The notes beneath the pieces are model-generated. The model did not search any database and was not told where the DNA came from. It worked only from the letters and a program-made list of their open reading frames with translations. The position numbers and the translations under genes were made by a program. DNA of 64,000 nucleotides from Dicaeum eximium (Eukaryota; Chordata; Aves; Passeriformes; Dicaeidae), in contig VWZP01006690.1 in NCBI GenBank assembly GCA_013396995.1, positions 1,512,879 to 1,576,878 of the forward strand, in the 5' to 3' direction. Below, one piece after another: positions 25,001-37,600 of this stretch. Positions within the stretch are counted from its first letter, which is position 1; each line of letters opens with the position of its first letter.

Positions 25001-28000
25001 GTCCTAAATTGGCTTTACATAAATAAGAATTAAGCCTGAAGCATTTGAAATAAATGCTCATCTAGAAATGGTTCTACATTCATTAATCAACCTCTTCAGC
25101 TTCCAGTGTAGACACATTAGAGGTGCTCTTCTGAAGATGAAATTGGCCTGTAATCTGTTTATAATCCTTTTTAAGTTTCTTTTGTGCTCGTTTTACTTTT
25201 TCATTCTACTTCCTTGGTATTGAGAAAATTAAGGGGCTAGAATTAATGAGGCCTGTCCCACAGTGCTTCAAAAGATTCCAAAGCCAACACCTCCTGCCAA
25301 GGTTAAAGATGAAAAGTGAAAATAACTCCATTGTATTTTCACCTCCAGAGCCTCTTCCTGCCTGCCTGGGCTGCTGTAGTTCCCCACTGTACAACAAGGC
25401 ACTTGCTGCATTTTTATTACAAAACTCAGGCTTTGTTATCTGTGATTCTGTACTTTTTAATCCACTGTTTAGGTAATAGAGAAATAAAAGAGAAGAAGTA
25501 CATATAATATTAATGTTGCCCTCCCTAGCAGTTATTTAAATGGGAAACAGTTAATTGAGCACTTTTTAATATTATATAAGGCACCTGGACTCCAAGGCTG
25601 TGTATCCATGGGTTCTGGAATGTGCCTGCATTTTCCTTCTGCAGTATGGAGCACACACATTGCTCCTGGGGGGGAAGGCTTTGTTCTGGCCATTTCAGCT
25701 CATACAGTATGTACTCTGCACACTTCATGATGAATAAATTAAGAAAGTCACTTCCTGAGCCAGGACTTATGGCCAAGAGCAAATCCATTCTTGCTTGTGA
25801 TGGATAAAGAAGGAGGTTATTATAATTTACTGCAAATGACAAATGCAGGGCTTCCAACAGGAAAAAACCTCTTCAAAATTTCATGATGCCATAGAGGGGC
25901 AGCCTTTTTCTCCTCTTTGGCAGTTCCTTTCCTAGAATCTTATTCCATCTCTGGTGGAGGTTTTCTCCAACTTCCAGAAATGCATAGTAGTACAGCAAAA
26001 GCCAGATTTAAGTTAGAGTTTATTGAATAATAAAACTGATTTCCTAACTCTTAATATTGTCAAAGAGCTGAAGAGAGAATAGAAAGGTACAGCTGACATT
26101 TATTTCTGTGTATAAAGCCTCACACACCAGTTCCTGATGAGGTGGACTGCAATCTATGCAAGAACATGTTTTGCACAAAGGATGTTGAGGAAGGTTAAGA
26201 TGCACACAGTGCTCAGCTCATCCAACATGTGTTTGAGTGGATGCTGTTCATTGTTTTGTTCTGATTTTTTTGAGCAAAAACACAGGCAAAAGAAAATCTT
26301 TCAAAAATCAAGGTTACTTCTAGACAGGACAAAGAGTTGTTTAAAAGCAATTCCCTGAGGGAAGTAGGACTCATTATCAATATTGCAACAATTATTCTGA
26401 AAAGAACTGGGTGTTTTTAATAGCTGTGCTCAATACTGGTACTGCAGGTAAGAAACTCCACATTTTGGTTATTCTGAAACCAGGGCAACTTGCTTGGTGG
26501 AGTGACTGGGGCTTCTTCATGCAAACCAACAAGCTCCCACTGAATCCAGGGCAGCTGTCCTGACAAAAGCATCTCAAGTAGTGCCACTGAAGCAATAAAA
26601 GTAAGTGGTAACCATGACTTATGGTATCTGGAATCTCCATAGTCCAGAAGCCTGCCCTAGAAAATTCATTATTTTATTGAGTTGTTGATCTATTTTAAAA
26701 AATTGGACTTTTTTCATAAATATATTAAATATTCCACCACCTTAAAAGGCTAAGTGTCACAAAGAAATTAGCAAGAAGCAGCTGTTCATGCACCAGTGAT
26801 AAGGAGGAGAGCTCTCAGCAGCTTTTTCCCCTTTTCAGGACAGACAAGCAAACTAACTGATAAATACATTATAAATTAATTGTATAATTCATCATGTAGG
26901 AAGCAGAGCCTTCAAAGCAGGATCCTGCACAGATAAGGGCAGGGTGTTTAGCAGACCTTTAAATGGCACTAATGAAATGGCTGATTGCCAAGGGGCAGGG
27001 AGGGCTCCCTTGGAGGTGAACAACAACCTGAAGACCCATTTTCATCTGCTGCCTATTTTATTGGCATCCCTGCTCTGAAATTCCATTGCACTTGTTATCT
27101 GCTCTGAAATGTGCCCAGGAATGAACACTCCAAACCCTGGCCTCTAAGAATGAATGTGGTATAGGAAATAGAGCTAAGTATAAACAAATATCTATCCTTG
27201 TATCAAGAGCCACATGAAACTGGGCTTTGGAGCCAACCAGCCCTCATGTGTACAAAAATAAATGAATAAAGTGGGATGGCATTGTATTCACTACTGCAGA
27301 ACTGCTCACAGGAGTCAAGTTCACTGTCTCTAAAGTGTGCATAGCATTTGTACTCCCAGTAGTAGTGCATTCCTCTTCAACATATGTGTGTGTGTATTGA
27401 TAACTTTGAGGTACCAAGTAGGATTATACTATGGGATTAATTACAAAATTTCTCACCTAATTTTCTACTAAATATCTTTATGGCCAATTGAGTGAAACTG
27501 CTGCATTTCCAGCACTGTCTGATCTGTGTCAAATGACTGCCCAAGGAAAAGGACGACACCCTAGAACTGCCTATTTCCTCCTCAGTTACAAAGAGAATCC
27601 TGCTTAGAGAAAATCAGCTGAGACAAATCCTTTTCCAGCTGACTGAGGGCACAGGATTCAGCAGAAGTCAATGGACTATGCTCTCACTCATTAATCTTTT
27701 TTTAATAGGTAGAAGGGAAAAAGTATCATTGTGATAGCAGGCAAATATATAGATATTTTATTATAAAGGTTAATAATTATGTCTGCTTTAAATATTTATA
27801 AAAATTAATTACACAAAATATTTACATGAGAAAGTAGAGGTTAGTCCTCAACAGTACTATTAAAACTTCCATTTAGAGGAAGAAGAGAGAGCTCTGCACC
27901 TGTGAGCCTGGCTGCCTGCTCCCAGCAGGACCAGAGTCACATTTATTTGTATTTATTTGTGAGCATCGTTCTCTGGGCAAGCAGGATGCCTCCAAGATGA

Positions 28001-28978
28001 AAGCTGCTCTACAGGTACAAGGTGACATTATTGCAACATTCATCTTCTGCTGAAATTTGAGCCCTAATTATCCTTTAAATTACACAGCATCTAGAGGCAG
28101 AACCACAGCTAGCATGAGTTATTTGCAGAGTTGTGTTGTGACTATATATTACAAGGCATCATCCAAGCTGCAGACCAAGGGGATGAGAATGGAGAAATCC
28201 TCCATCACCTTGCCATACACGAATTTGTTACCTGAGGGATAGATCTGTGCCCCATTGTCCCGGGAAGTCCACAGGACATAAATTCTCAGGCACTGCTAAG
28301 CACATCTCAGAACTGATCTTTATGTGATTATGAACTAAATGTGAAATTCTGCACTCGGGGAGGAGCCATCCTCCCTCGCACTACAAATCAGCTCTAGCAG
28401 GTTCCAGCTGCTGGGAAAGCCTCCCCAGAGCAGGTCTGTGGCCAGAGCTGGGGTGGGAATGCCCAGCCCTCCCTGCTCTGCACAGCACAGGAGAGCAGGT
28501 CAGGACAGCTCTGAGCTCTCCATGTACCCCCCAAACCCCACAGCCCCCCAGGGGACCCAGGGAAGGGTCTGAAAAGAGATGCTGGCACCAGCAGCATCCC
28601 TCTGAAGTGCAGGCCAGCAGCAGCTGTCTTTTCAGGAGAGAGGACCTGGTGCCAGACTTTCAGAGAGCCATGGTGGGGTCTGGAGGACAGGAGCAGACAG
28701 TCTGCAGGCAGCAGGACGTGTTTGCTCTGCTCTGAGTCACGGCTCAAAGTCGCTGTCACTGCCAAGGCTTCAGACAAAAGGAGCCTGGTCTCACCCCACA
28801 GCAACCACCTCTCTCTGAGAAGCAGAGATCATCAAGGCCAGGAATGAGCTCTGACTCTGAAGATTGTATTTTTCTACTTGCAACAACAGCGGGTTCATTC
28901 TGCAGTGAGAGTGTAACTCCTTATTCACAGCCACACAGTGTCTACTATAACTGCCTTTGTCACATAAAAATGTGTAAA
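22064..28978. other. No gene seen between the two sister LTRs
   Basis: The sequence between the inverted LTR pair shows no gag, pol or env frames, so it is not a provirus body (the LTRs also face opposite ways). It is mostly AT-rich and unique-looking. The block at 27690-27850 is notably AT-rich with many TTAAT and AATATTT words. A GC-rich patch lies at 28370-28800. A short TTTATTTGTA duplication is at 27941-27960. No exon or RNA gene is recognised. Confidence 0.45.
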
Positions 28979-29000
28979 TGTTAACACTGCAGTGTTAACA
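28979..29000. promoter_or_regulatory. 22-bp perfect palindrome with two GTTAAC boxes
   Basis: The 22 bases read the same on both strands. Two GTTAAC hexamers (28980-28985 and 28994-28999) flank a central CTGCAG. GTTAAC half-sites resemble those used by HNF1-type homeodomain factors, although the spacing here is wider than the usual HNF1 dimer site. Regulatory function is inference; the symmetry itself is certain. Confidence 0.35.
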
Positions 29001-29983
29001 GTCCTGATTTTCACCATTCAGTACAAGATTTACAAGTCCAAGACCAGCAGCCATTAAAAAATTTCCTGCACAAAATCTGTCCCTTTTCAATTCTATCTCT
29101 ATGACCCAAAATATATGTTGCTGGTTTTATCACATCATTAAATTAGTACCACAAAGTTTTATAACTGGTTCCAGTGACATTTAAAAATATTTTAGTAGTA
29201 TGATAAATAAGTGAAAGCTGTGCTTATTATATGGCTTTTTACAGTCTTTACCATTGCAGTGATTTACCATTTAAAGCTTTATAGCAGCAATACATGGAGC
29301 AGTGCAAGTCCCATGGTACTCACAACATTCACTCCCCACCTGAGCCACTGGCTCAGCTGGATAGCAGAGCTTAAACTGGAAGAAAAGGATTTGTAAAGAA
29401 CAGAAACCTCAGGTACAGAGGGGTCAAGTTTATATTGTGCAATTAAATAAAAATTGCTGTGCTGTGTTTTTCCACAGTTTATGCACTTCTCTAAACTGTG
29501 CTCCCTGTTCCTCAGGTTTCAGCACTGCTCCTCCACAGAGTTGAAGACACTTCTGTAAACTTTGCCTTATTTGTGGTTCAAATTCACTTTGTGTTGCACA
29601 TATCCCTTCTAGAACATATTGGTGCACTCAGCCTGCAAAGCACTTGTCACCTCAGCATCCCTGTGCTGCATCCCACCAACTGCTGGGCACAATCTGCTGA
29701 CACTCAGCCAGCTCTCCTGGCTCTGCCTTCCACAGCACAGAAAAACTTCCAAAAATTAACTCCTTTTTTTGGCAAACATCTACAGTCCTGCTTCTGAACA
29801 AGCACTTTATGCAAGCTAGAATTGGAGGGGAGAGGCAGCTTCCCTTTCCCTCCCTGGAGGCTGTCCCAGTGCCTGTGAGTGCCCTGCAGCCAGGAGCAAG
29901 GCAGGAGGGGCAGCTCCTGTCCTGCTGTGCTCTCACACAGGCAGCAGGCAGGAAAGGAGCCCATAAAACAGCAAATATGTACA

Positions 29984-29989
29984 GCCACT
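29984..29989 (+). repeat. Target-site duplication, left copy (GCCACT)
   Basis: GCCACT lies directly before the LTR and is repeated exactly at 30642-30647 directly after it. A 6-bp duplication is typical of several retroviral integrases, including alpha- and beta-retrovirus-like ERVs. Confidence 0.9.
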
Positions 29990-30389
29990 TGTTGGGATCC
30001 AGGGCACAGAGAAGGTCTCTATGCCTGTTTTAAGAAATTCTGACCCTCAGCAGAACACTGCTTTTAACCTTTGTCCCTGGGAAAAATTGCCAAAACTTTG
30101 GGATGAGTTAGAGCACACAGGTAGTAATAGTAGTAATACTGTGTCACAGAGTGAAGAATTTAGGATTTCAAGGTTTTAATATGAGAGTGAATAGGACAAG
30201 ATGGAGGATTTTGGGTGTTGCCCTTCTTCCTTCTTGTCCCTTTTCAGCTCCATTTTCTGTAGTGCTTGTGGTAGAAGATTATTGGTTAGTGTGAGCAGTA
30301 ATGTGGAAGTTATGTGTGAAGGTTAGTAGGAGTTATTGGTAGAAAAGTAGAAACAAAGTATGTGTTAGAATGCAATTGGGTAGAACAGC

Positions 30390-30396
30390 TATAAAA
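30390..30396 (+). promoter_or_regulatory. TATA box of the 29990-30641 LTR
   Basis: TATAAAA occurs in the context CAGCTATAAAAGACC, well placed for a retroviral promoter that would start transcription near 30420 and run rightward. The sister LTR has TTTAAAA at this spot, so the signal is intact only in this copy. Confidence 0.6.
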
Positions 30397-30495
30397 GACC
30401 TTGGTTTGGGGACATTTTGCCCTTCTTGGTCCATTTTGTGCCTTGCCTGCAGCATGTTAAGTCTGGTGCAGACAGCATGCTGAACTTAAGATAAG

Positions 30496-30501
30496 AATAA
30501 A
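30496..30501 (+). terminator. Poly(A) signal of the 29990-30641 LTR
   Basis: AATAAA occurs in the context AAGATAAGAATAAACCAAG, downstream of the LTR TATA box. It may end both retroviral and read-through host transcripts on the plus strand. Confidence 0.65.
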
Positions 30502-30641
30502 CCAAGACCTTGAAGACCACAAGAAAAAAGAGAATCTGGCTCGTTCTTCACCCTTGAAGAAAAGAGCTCAGCAGTGGGAGCCACCTCCAGGGCCCAGGGG
30601 CTGGGTTCCCACACTTGTTGGGATCAAAAGAAAACCCGACA

Positions 30642-30647
30642 GCCACT
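30642..30647 (+). repeat. Target-site duplication, right copy (GCCACT)
   Basis: Exact match to 29984-29989, immediately after the LTR's terminal CA. Confidence 0.9.
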
Positions 30648-33600
30648 GTGCACCTTGAACAGTTTTACCCAGCAGGTTTGCAGAGGGCTCTCTGTAGCCT
30701 TCCACACCCCCAAATACCAGACAGAAGATGCTGGGTGCTGTCCTGATGGCTGCTCTGGCTGCTCTTGTGCCTCCAGCATTGCTGTGCACACAGCAGTGGG
30801 TCCCAGGCTAGTACTAAAAGAAGTCTCAAGGCCTTTAAGAACTGATTTCCCATTACTTTTCTGACTTCCAGACAAAAGCAACTGCTTTTGGCACCTTTGA
30901 AAAATTCAAAAACCTGTAATTATTGCCCATCAGATGGTGGCTAGCAGCCCTATGACATTGCATAATCAGCTGAATTTAAGATTTAATAGTTTGATTTTCC
31001 ACCCAGAGGTATACCACCAAATTAAATGTGTTAATAGACACACCAAATGCCTAATAGCAATCCCATCTGCTTTTATAGATGAATAGATGACACTGACGAC
31101 CTAATTTTGTAAATGCTTAGAGCAAATGAACTATGAAATACAAATCATATTTTTATGTTTTTATATCTAGACATATCCTTTTCATTCAGGTTAAAAAAGA
31201 GGATGCCATATTCCTGCCTGATCATCTTGCAGAGAGACAAAAATTTAATATTTCAGAAATGCTACATGTAAAAAAATTATCATTAAAAAGTCCAGACTAA
31301 ATGTCATTAATTTTTTTGTAGTTTTCTTGGTTGGAGTTTTTGACTGTATAACTATGCAACAAGTGAGATTTGGAAGATCCTGGCTTGATAAAATGACATG
31401 TTCTTCTTATTTATCATAAGAATTTCTGAAAAGAAGGATTATACAATCAGCTTTATTACTTTCTCCACTGCTTTTGAAAACTACTGCCATAGACAATTCT
31501 GTCAAAATCAAGATTTTTGTTTTTTGTTTCTGAGGAAATAGAGAGATGGAAAACCATAAGAGAGTCATTCCTTATTCACCACATCATAGAGCTCCCAGCC
31601 AAAACACTTCAGATTTCCAAAGTTCTTCCTAGCCAAGTATTTGCACGTTTTTTTCTGCTGTTCTCGTTTTAAGGTATAAGGGTAAATTGAGATTTACTAT
31701 TACTCATCGTTTACAGGAAAAAAATATTTCAAATTATAAAAGATTAAATAATTTTATTTCCTTAAGGTGAAAATCTAGGGCCAGCAAAAGTTCATGGCAA
31801 CTTTCAAGTCTTTCTTGAAAGCAGTAAACAAGCCAAAATGTTTTATGTTTATTTTCTGAAGTGGAAAAATTCTTTCCCTCAGCATCTCTATGTGGAAGTA
31901 AAACTATTTACTGAAGAGCACTGAGATCACCATTACAGAGCCCTAACAGTGTAAACAGGATCATTTACAAAGCACTAACATGATAATACTGAGATCCATG
32001 CTGGAAAACCAGGGGGAGGTGTGCAGAGGCAGCCGGTGGCTGCTGTGCTGCCAGCCTGGCCACCAGCCCCGACACGAGGTGGTCACTGAGCTCCTGAGCA
32101 CGGAGCCCTGGGCTTATCCATCCCTGCTGAGCCTCTGCTCCTGCTGGGAATGGGCCTGAGCAGCTTCAATCCCCACCTGAGAGTCAGTGTTCCTCTAGCA
32201 GGGAAGTAGAAGACAGATGTTTTGGTTTTTTCTGCTGAAACCGTCCAGGTTTGTTATTTAGAGATGACTCTGACTTCTCCTAACCCCTCCTTGTGCACAA
32301 AGACCAAAGCATTGTCACCATGGCCACATCATGCAGACAGGCAGCTCCAAAATGTCATGTGGCTGCCCTTGTGTCCCTTAATGTAAGGAGATTAAACATG
32401 CAGCAGCTTTTCTCAGGAAGCAAAACACAATGGACCAGGTTGTGTTCAAAGCAGGCATTAATTTGTGTATAAAACCAAGATTAAAGTTGCCCAAAAGTGT
32501 GTGAGGACTAATCTTCACACCTCGGCTAATACAGAGAGCTGGGCAACTTTTTTGCACAAGAAATAGCTGCAGAAGGAAAGATAATAAGGGTACCAGATAA
32601 AAATTCAATCTTCCACATTGTCACCCATCTGTATGTTGCTGTATGATTTCATTTGATTTGAAATTTAGGCAGACAGAAGCTAGCTAGGACAGCTGGCAGT
32701 GCAAATAACCTTTTCTTCCCCTCTTTTTAAAGGGAATAATTTTTTCATCTCCCTGGAGGGACTGGACTCTGTCTGCTGGAAAATGCATATATTCATTTTG
32801 TATGAAACACTATACAACTGGCTTACCTTTGGAGTGGCCTAATCTTCACTTCTTATTTCTTTGTACTCAAATTGCCTTGTCTTCACAAAACTGAGCCCAC
32901 TCTTCCTTGCAAAAGGCACTGTCTATATTTGTGATATAAAGCAAATAAAAGCAGTCTGGATCTATTGAGACATTCCCATTCTTCACCCTGCCTGATAAGT
33001 TGAGCTGATCCAATGAGGTTCTGGCTTTCCAGTTGTAACTTGTATCTCTGGGAATTAGGACCACAAATGTTTTGTGGGTTGTATCTCTCTGACAAAGTCT
33101 ACACTCCAAAGAATATAGGATGCCCTAACTGGCAATTACAAGCTAAGGTAAAGGAAATTTTAAGCTATTTAGATTTACAGGATTACATTTTTGTAACACT
33201 GGGAGCTGCAGTGCATTGAGCCCAGCAATGTCCTGCTGCTGCCAGTGCTGCAGTGTGATAGGAGAGAGGACAGCAGGAGACAATCTCATTTTCAAAGCAA
33301 AATAAACAACCCAATCAAACACACAGCACTGCAGGCACCCTCCAGTCCTACAGTGGAACTCTCCACTAACACAGGTGACTCCCCATATTGCACAGGAGTC
33401 CCAGGCAGGTCAGATAAAGGGTGGGTTTATCCTTAACATTTCCCCAGGCAGCAGCTCCAGAGGCACTGAAAGGAGTTTCACAAAAGAGCAAACATCCCCA
33501 TGTTCCTTGGGGGTGAGGAAAATCGCATCACTGGGAGTGCAGTCTCTTCATTTTCATCCATTTTTGGGCCCAGCATTTTAAATCACTGAAAGACTCAGAT

Positions 33601-34518
33601 AAAGTGGAGGGTACTCATAAAGAGGAGATAAAAACAAAACATCCACTCCCTCATTTGTGTGAAGAGAAGTGCACAGGAAGATTTCTTTGAGCTCCTTTGC
33701 AACATGCAGTCATGCAAGGCTGCCTCTTGGTCTGGCACAAATTGGAGTTTTGGAGCTCCTGGGCTTAATATGAAGACAAGTGGCAAAAATGACATACAAA
33801 GACAAAAAACCTGTATTTTGGTTTTTGTGTATCTGTCTCTCATGAACTCAGATTTCTTTCAAGTTGTTTAGACTAATAAATCTTGCAATGAGTGGATTTC
33901 TCAGCAGTGGCACCCCTGACTGCTGCCCAAATTTACAGCCTCTCTGCTGATGCTGTAGCCACAGTTGGTGCACAAGTGTGTTCCTCTGGCCAAGAGCAAA
34001 TACCACCACAGAGCAGGAAGATGTTTCCCAAGAGACTCAGCTCTACAAAACTTCCCCACTCCTATTCTCCCTCCACATTTCAGTGGGTAAGAGTCCCAAA
34101 GTACTGAGCAGTTTTGCCTGTGATTACTCCCATCAGTCCTTTCCTTAACTGCCTTTGGGTGAAAAAGGTGCACAGAATTCTGCTGTGCTTGATTATTAGT
34201 GCATGGATAGATCTGCTCTAGCTCTGCTGAATATCTTGCAAACTTTGTCTTTCTTTTTCAGTCTAAATTTGATTTCTCATGGGATTAAGGGTATCTCACT
34301 TTATATTTTTATTTATACCTTGCCTTCTCAAGCTTTCCTTGGGATAGGGATTCCAGAGAATGGGCTAAAAAAAAGGTGGGGTGTGTGGGAAGCATTCTCA
34401 GGCTCTGATAAAAATTGGTTTTATCTGAAGAAGTTTGCTACTACATTCTATTACATGACAATGCCAGATAGAAAATAGCCATATTTCACATGTTCCACTG
34501 CCGTGTGTTTGTTTGCAG
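30648..34518. other. No gene seen; includes an AT-rich block
   Basis: At 30900-31760 the sequence is AT-rich with many TAAT homeodomain-type cores and few obvious repeats, as in conserved non-coding elements near developmental genes. This cannot be proved without alignment. A GC-richer patch at 32010-32170 carries no clear exon. Elsewhere the frames are short and unrecognised. Confidence 0.4.
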
Positions 34519-34605
34519 GTTTGCTTTGGATTCGAGAAGCAGCTGCAGCAGTGCTTTGCACAAACCCAGCTGAATATCTACACCTACAGACACTGGGATG
34601 TGTGA
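34519..34605 (+). other. Weak candidate terminal exon
   Basis: A T-rich acceptor (GTGTGTTTGTTTGCAG) is followed by 28 codons open to a TGA at 34603. The reading begins VCFGFEKQLQQCF and ends YTYRHWDV. There is no AATAAA close downstream and no recognised family. A short open run after a chance acceptor is the likelier explanation. Confidence 0.12.
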
Positions 34606-37600
34606 TGTGTGCAGGAATTACAGCTGCTGCTGGAGCTCCACAAGTGAGCAAGGAAACATCCACTGAAATGCTGGCTGGGAACTGCAGCAGGTCATGGAAC
34701 AGAAGAGGTTACATCATAAACTAACAGAACTCCCTGAAAAATAAAAATTGCATTCGTCTTCTCCTGACCTTAGATGTGAGATGCTTGAGAATGTGAAACT
34801 CCAATCTCTCGGAGTAGATAAAATGTTCTGATTAGCTGTATGTGCTCAGCCTCCTGCCAGATGGGATTACTTTTTTCTCCCCTGTTTAAACTCTATGTGC
34901 AACCTCTGCAGCCCCTCTGTTTGCAGAGGGATTTTAAAAACTACTTTATTCTAAACAAGCTGTATCTGTTTCAGATAGGTTCTTGAAATTCAAACGTGAC
35001 TACACCACCAGATTTTAGCTGGTGTAAAGTAACTACCTGAAAATTCACTCTCTGTTTTTTAGCAATTGAGAATGTCACTTGATCAAGGAAATTATTCCTT
35101 CTGAGAAAGCAGAACTTTGGAATAACTTCTCTGCTTTTTGTCCCATTCTGTTGTGTATAAGTCAGCATGCCTTCATCTGGGAGTGTCACAGCACATAATT
35201 AAATCTTAAAATTGTGTGGCAAATGCAGCGGCTGTGAAAGTTTGGTCCAAGAACACCACCAGATTTCAGTACTACTCAATCTCCATTTCCTTGTAAACCC
35301 TGCACAGAAACCTTGAGCAGTGACAGTGTCTCTGTGGATTTTAGCAGTGACACTGTTCTGGGGATCAGCCTCCACACAGGGCTCAAAAAGTGACCCTTCA
35401 GTGCTTCAGCACATTGCTCTTCCATCAGCAGTTTAAATCTTGTGTCTTCTGCAGCATATTGAGCTCTTTACATGGAGCAGCTTCTTAGCAGTCAAATCCT
35501 TTCACCAGCAAGGTCTTAACTGGAAAGGTCAACAAACATGGGGAGTTACAGCCTCTGTGGGTCCAAAGCAGTAATGTAGGAGATTCCTGATGTGCTTGAG
35601 AGATTGCACCCCACTGGTGCTGGAGCTATTCAACTGCAAAGTCATAAAATAACATAAAATAAAGTGCTGGAGCAGAAATGATTCAGTCATTAACACCACA
35701 GACTCTCAGCCATTAAATCTCCCCCACCACACACGCAGCAGAGCCAGCACAGCCAGAATTTTCCTTCTGTGTGGAGCCCTGACAGCCCCATGGATTCTGT
35801 CTGGGGGTCTTGGTACATGTGCCAATGGTATTTCCATAAATCACAGGGATTTGCCACAATTTGCCTCCTAGGATGTGAAACCACATCATTATTTTGCTGC
35901 CAGCACCACTGGCTGCTTTGTTTCAGGAGCCTCTATTCCCGGGGTGTAGGTTCCAGGAAAGGCACCTATAGTATCTATACTACAAAATAAATTCAGATTC
36001 ATCTTAACAGCTTGCTAAGAACTCCTCTGGAACCAGAGCTAGAACACACCTGAGCTTGTGCAAAGCACAGAGCCCTTCTCCAGTGGAATCTTTTCATCAT
36101 CCCTCAGTCACTGCTGCTGGCAGATCCAGAGCATGGAAGGCAGCAATGAAGGAATTCATGGCCATGAAGAAAAGTCAGTTTACTGAGATAAGAATCAGGG
36201 CCCTGAAGAAAAAAAAAAAAATATCATCTCCTTGCAGTCACTTCACTCTTTTGTTCTAATGCAGAGGTTTTCAAAATACTTAATAAATCAGAATGAGAAA
36301 TCATTGCTGTGAAGATGATGCAAGGACAATGATGAATCGAGCCCAAGCCTGAGGGGGAAAGACTTAAGGAAAGCTATGAAGCACTGAAGCAATGAGGAAA
36401 ATTGGAGTAGTAGAGAGTCCATGTAGGAGCCACAGGAATGAAGGAGATTTTATAGCAGGAGAGACAGACCTCTGAGCCTCTCACAATCCTTCATTTCATA
36501 CAGCTTTGTTTATTATAGCATCTTTCTTTCCTAAGGCTGGAGCTTAAGACTTTGATTTATATTTCAGAGCTAATTTTTTTTTTTCTGACCTTGAAACACA
36601 GGAAAAAAAACTGAAAAGATTTTTCAAAACAACTGTGGGGAAGTTGTAATGCAGCCCTTGCTTACGTCCTCCAGGGCTGGAGGCATTTCAGGCTCCAAAG
36701 GCAGCACAAACATGAGATGTTCCAGGCCCTGTCACCCTGCTTGGTGTGACACTGCTCTTTGCTGGAGCTTGAGAGAAGTATCAGCACAGTATCAGAAAAC
36801 CTACCCAGGGTTAGCACAGGAATTCAGAACCACCTGTGCAGGCACCAAAAAATTACAAGGAAAGTTATCATATCAAGGCAACCTGACTCTTTTCTCCCCT
36901 CAAACCAATCACAAAGCTTGTGCTGATTGCTGAGGATGGGGCCATTAAAAGAAAGGGTCTGAACTGAGAGATGAAGCAGGTGAGAGCCTTCCCAACCACT
37001 TCCTTCAGACATTGACTCAAACCTGGGAGCAAAAGGACATGAGGAAGCCCAGAGCATCCCCCCCCACACCAAACCCACTCTGCAGTGAGCACATCAGCAG
37101 GATCTCCATTGCTTTAGAACCAGGGGTGGGTTAATGGGAACTGCTGGAAGCAGCACCAGGCTGCTGTGCTGTGCCACCAGAGTGGGTACTGCACACCACA
37201 GTTCCACATCCATCCTGCCAAATTCAGGGACATAGAGAGACAATCAGTGAAGGGAGCTAACCAGTGAGCAGAGACATCTCTGGAGGGCAGCTCAGCCCGT
37301 GCTAGAGCCAATCCCCCTGTTATCTGTAGGGGAGCACAGGTTAAGAGTGCTCCAGCGCCTCAGTGAAGTGTCTGCAGCTCAATGGAACAAATCTCACCTA
37401 AGAGGCTTTCAAAGACCCTTAATGGTTACTGGAAGTAGTCACAGAATTCAATGAGTATGGGTTACGATTTCACTTCATCCTATTTTGGTAATAAAGTCAA
37501 ATGCAGCCTTAAGCATTTAAGAGAAAAAAAAATCACAACTGAGAATTTTTTCTGAGATTGCTATCTCTTTCAGTTTATCAGAGTGAAAGCTTGTGATAGT

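Larger units (their letters stand above)
29990..30641 (+). mobile_element. Solo LTR with perfect target-site duplication (652 bp)
   Basis: The element starts TGTTGGGATCC and ends AAAACCCGACA, giving TGTTGGG/CCCGACA inverted termini with one mismatch. It is bounded by an exact 6-bp duplication, GCCACT. Inside are a TATA box (30390-30396), a GC-mixed R region, and AATAAA (30496-30501), followed by a U5-like tail. The TATA to AATAAA spacing (~105 bp) fits a compact R region. A TAG/TAA trinucleotide patch (30121-30140) differs in length from the sister copy at 21403-22057. No internal genes remain, so it is a solo LTR formed by recombination between the two LTRs of one provirus. The intact ends and duplication suggest it is younger or better preserved than the other LTRs here. 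Confidence 0.92.

Noticed and set aside
22064..29983. Interval between the two sister LTRs as a provirus body
   Set aside because: The LTRs face opposite ways, each has its own flanking direct repeat, and no gag, pol or env frame is present between them.
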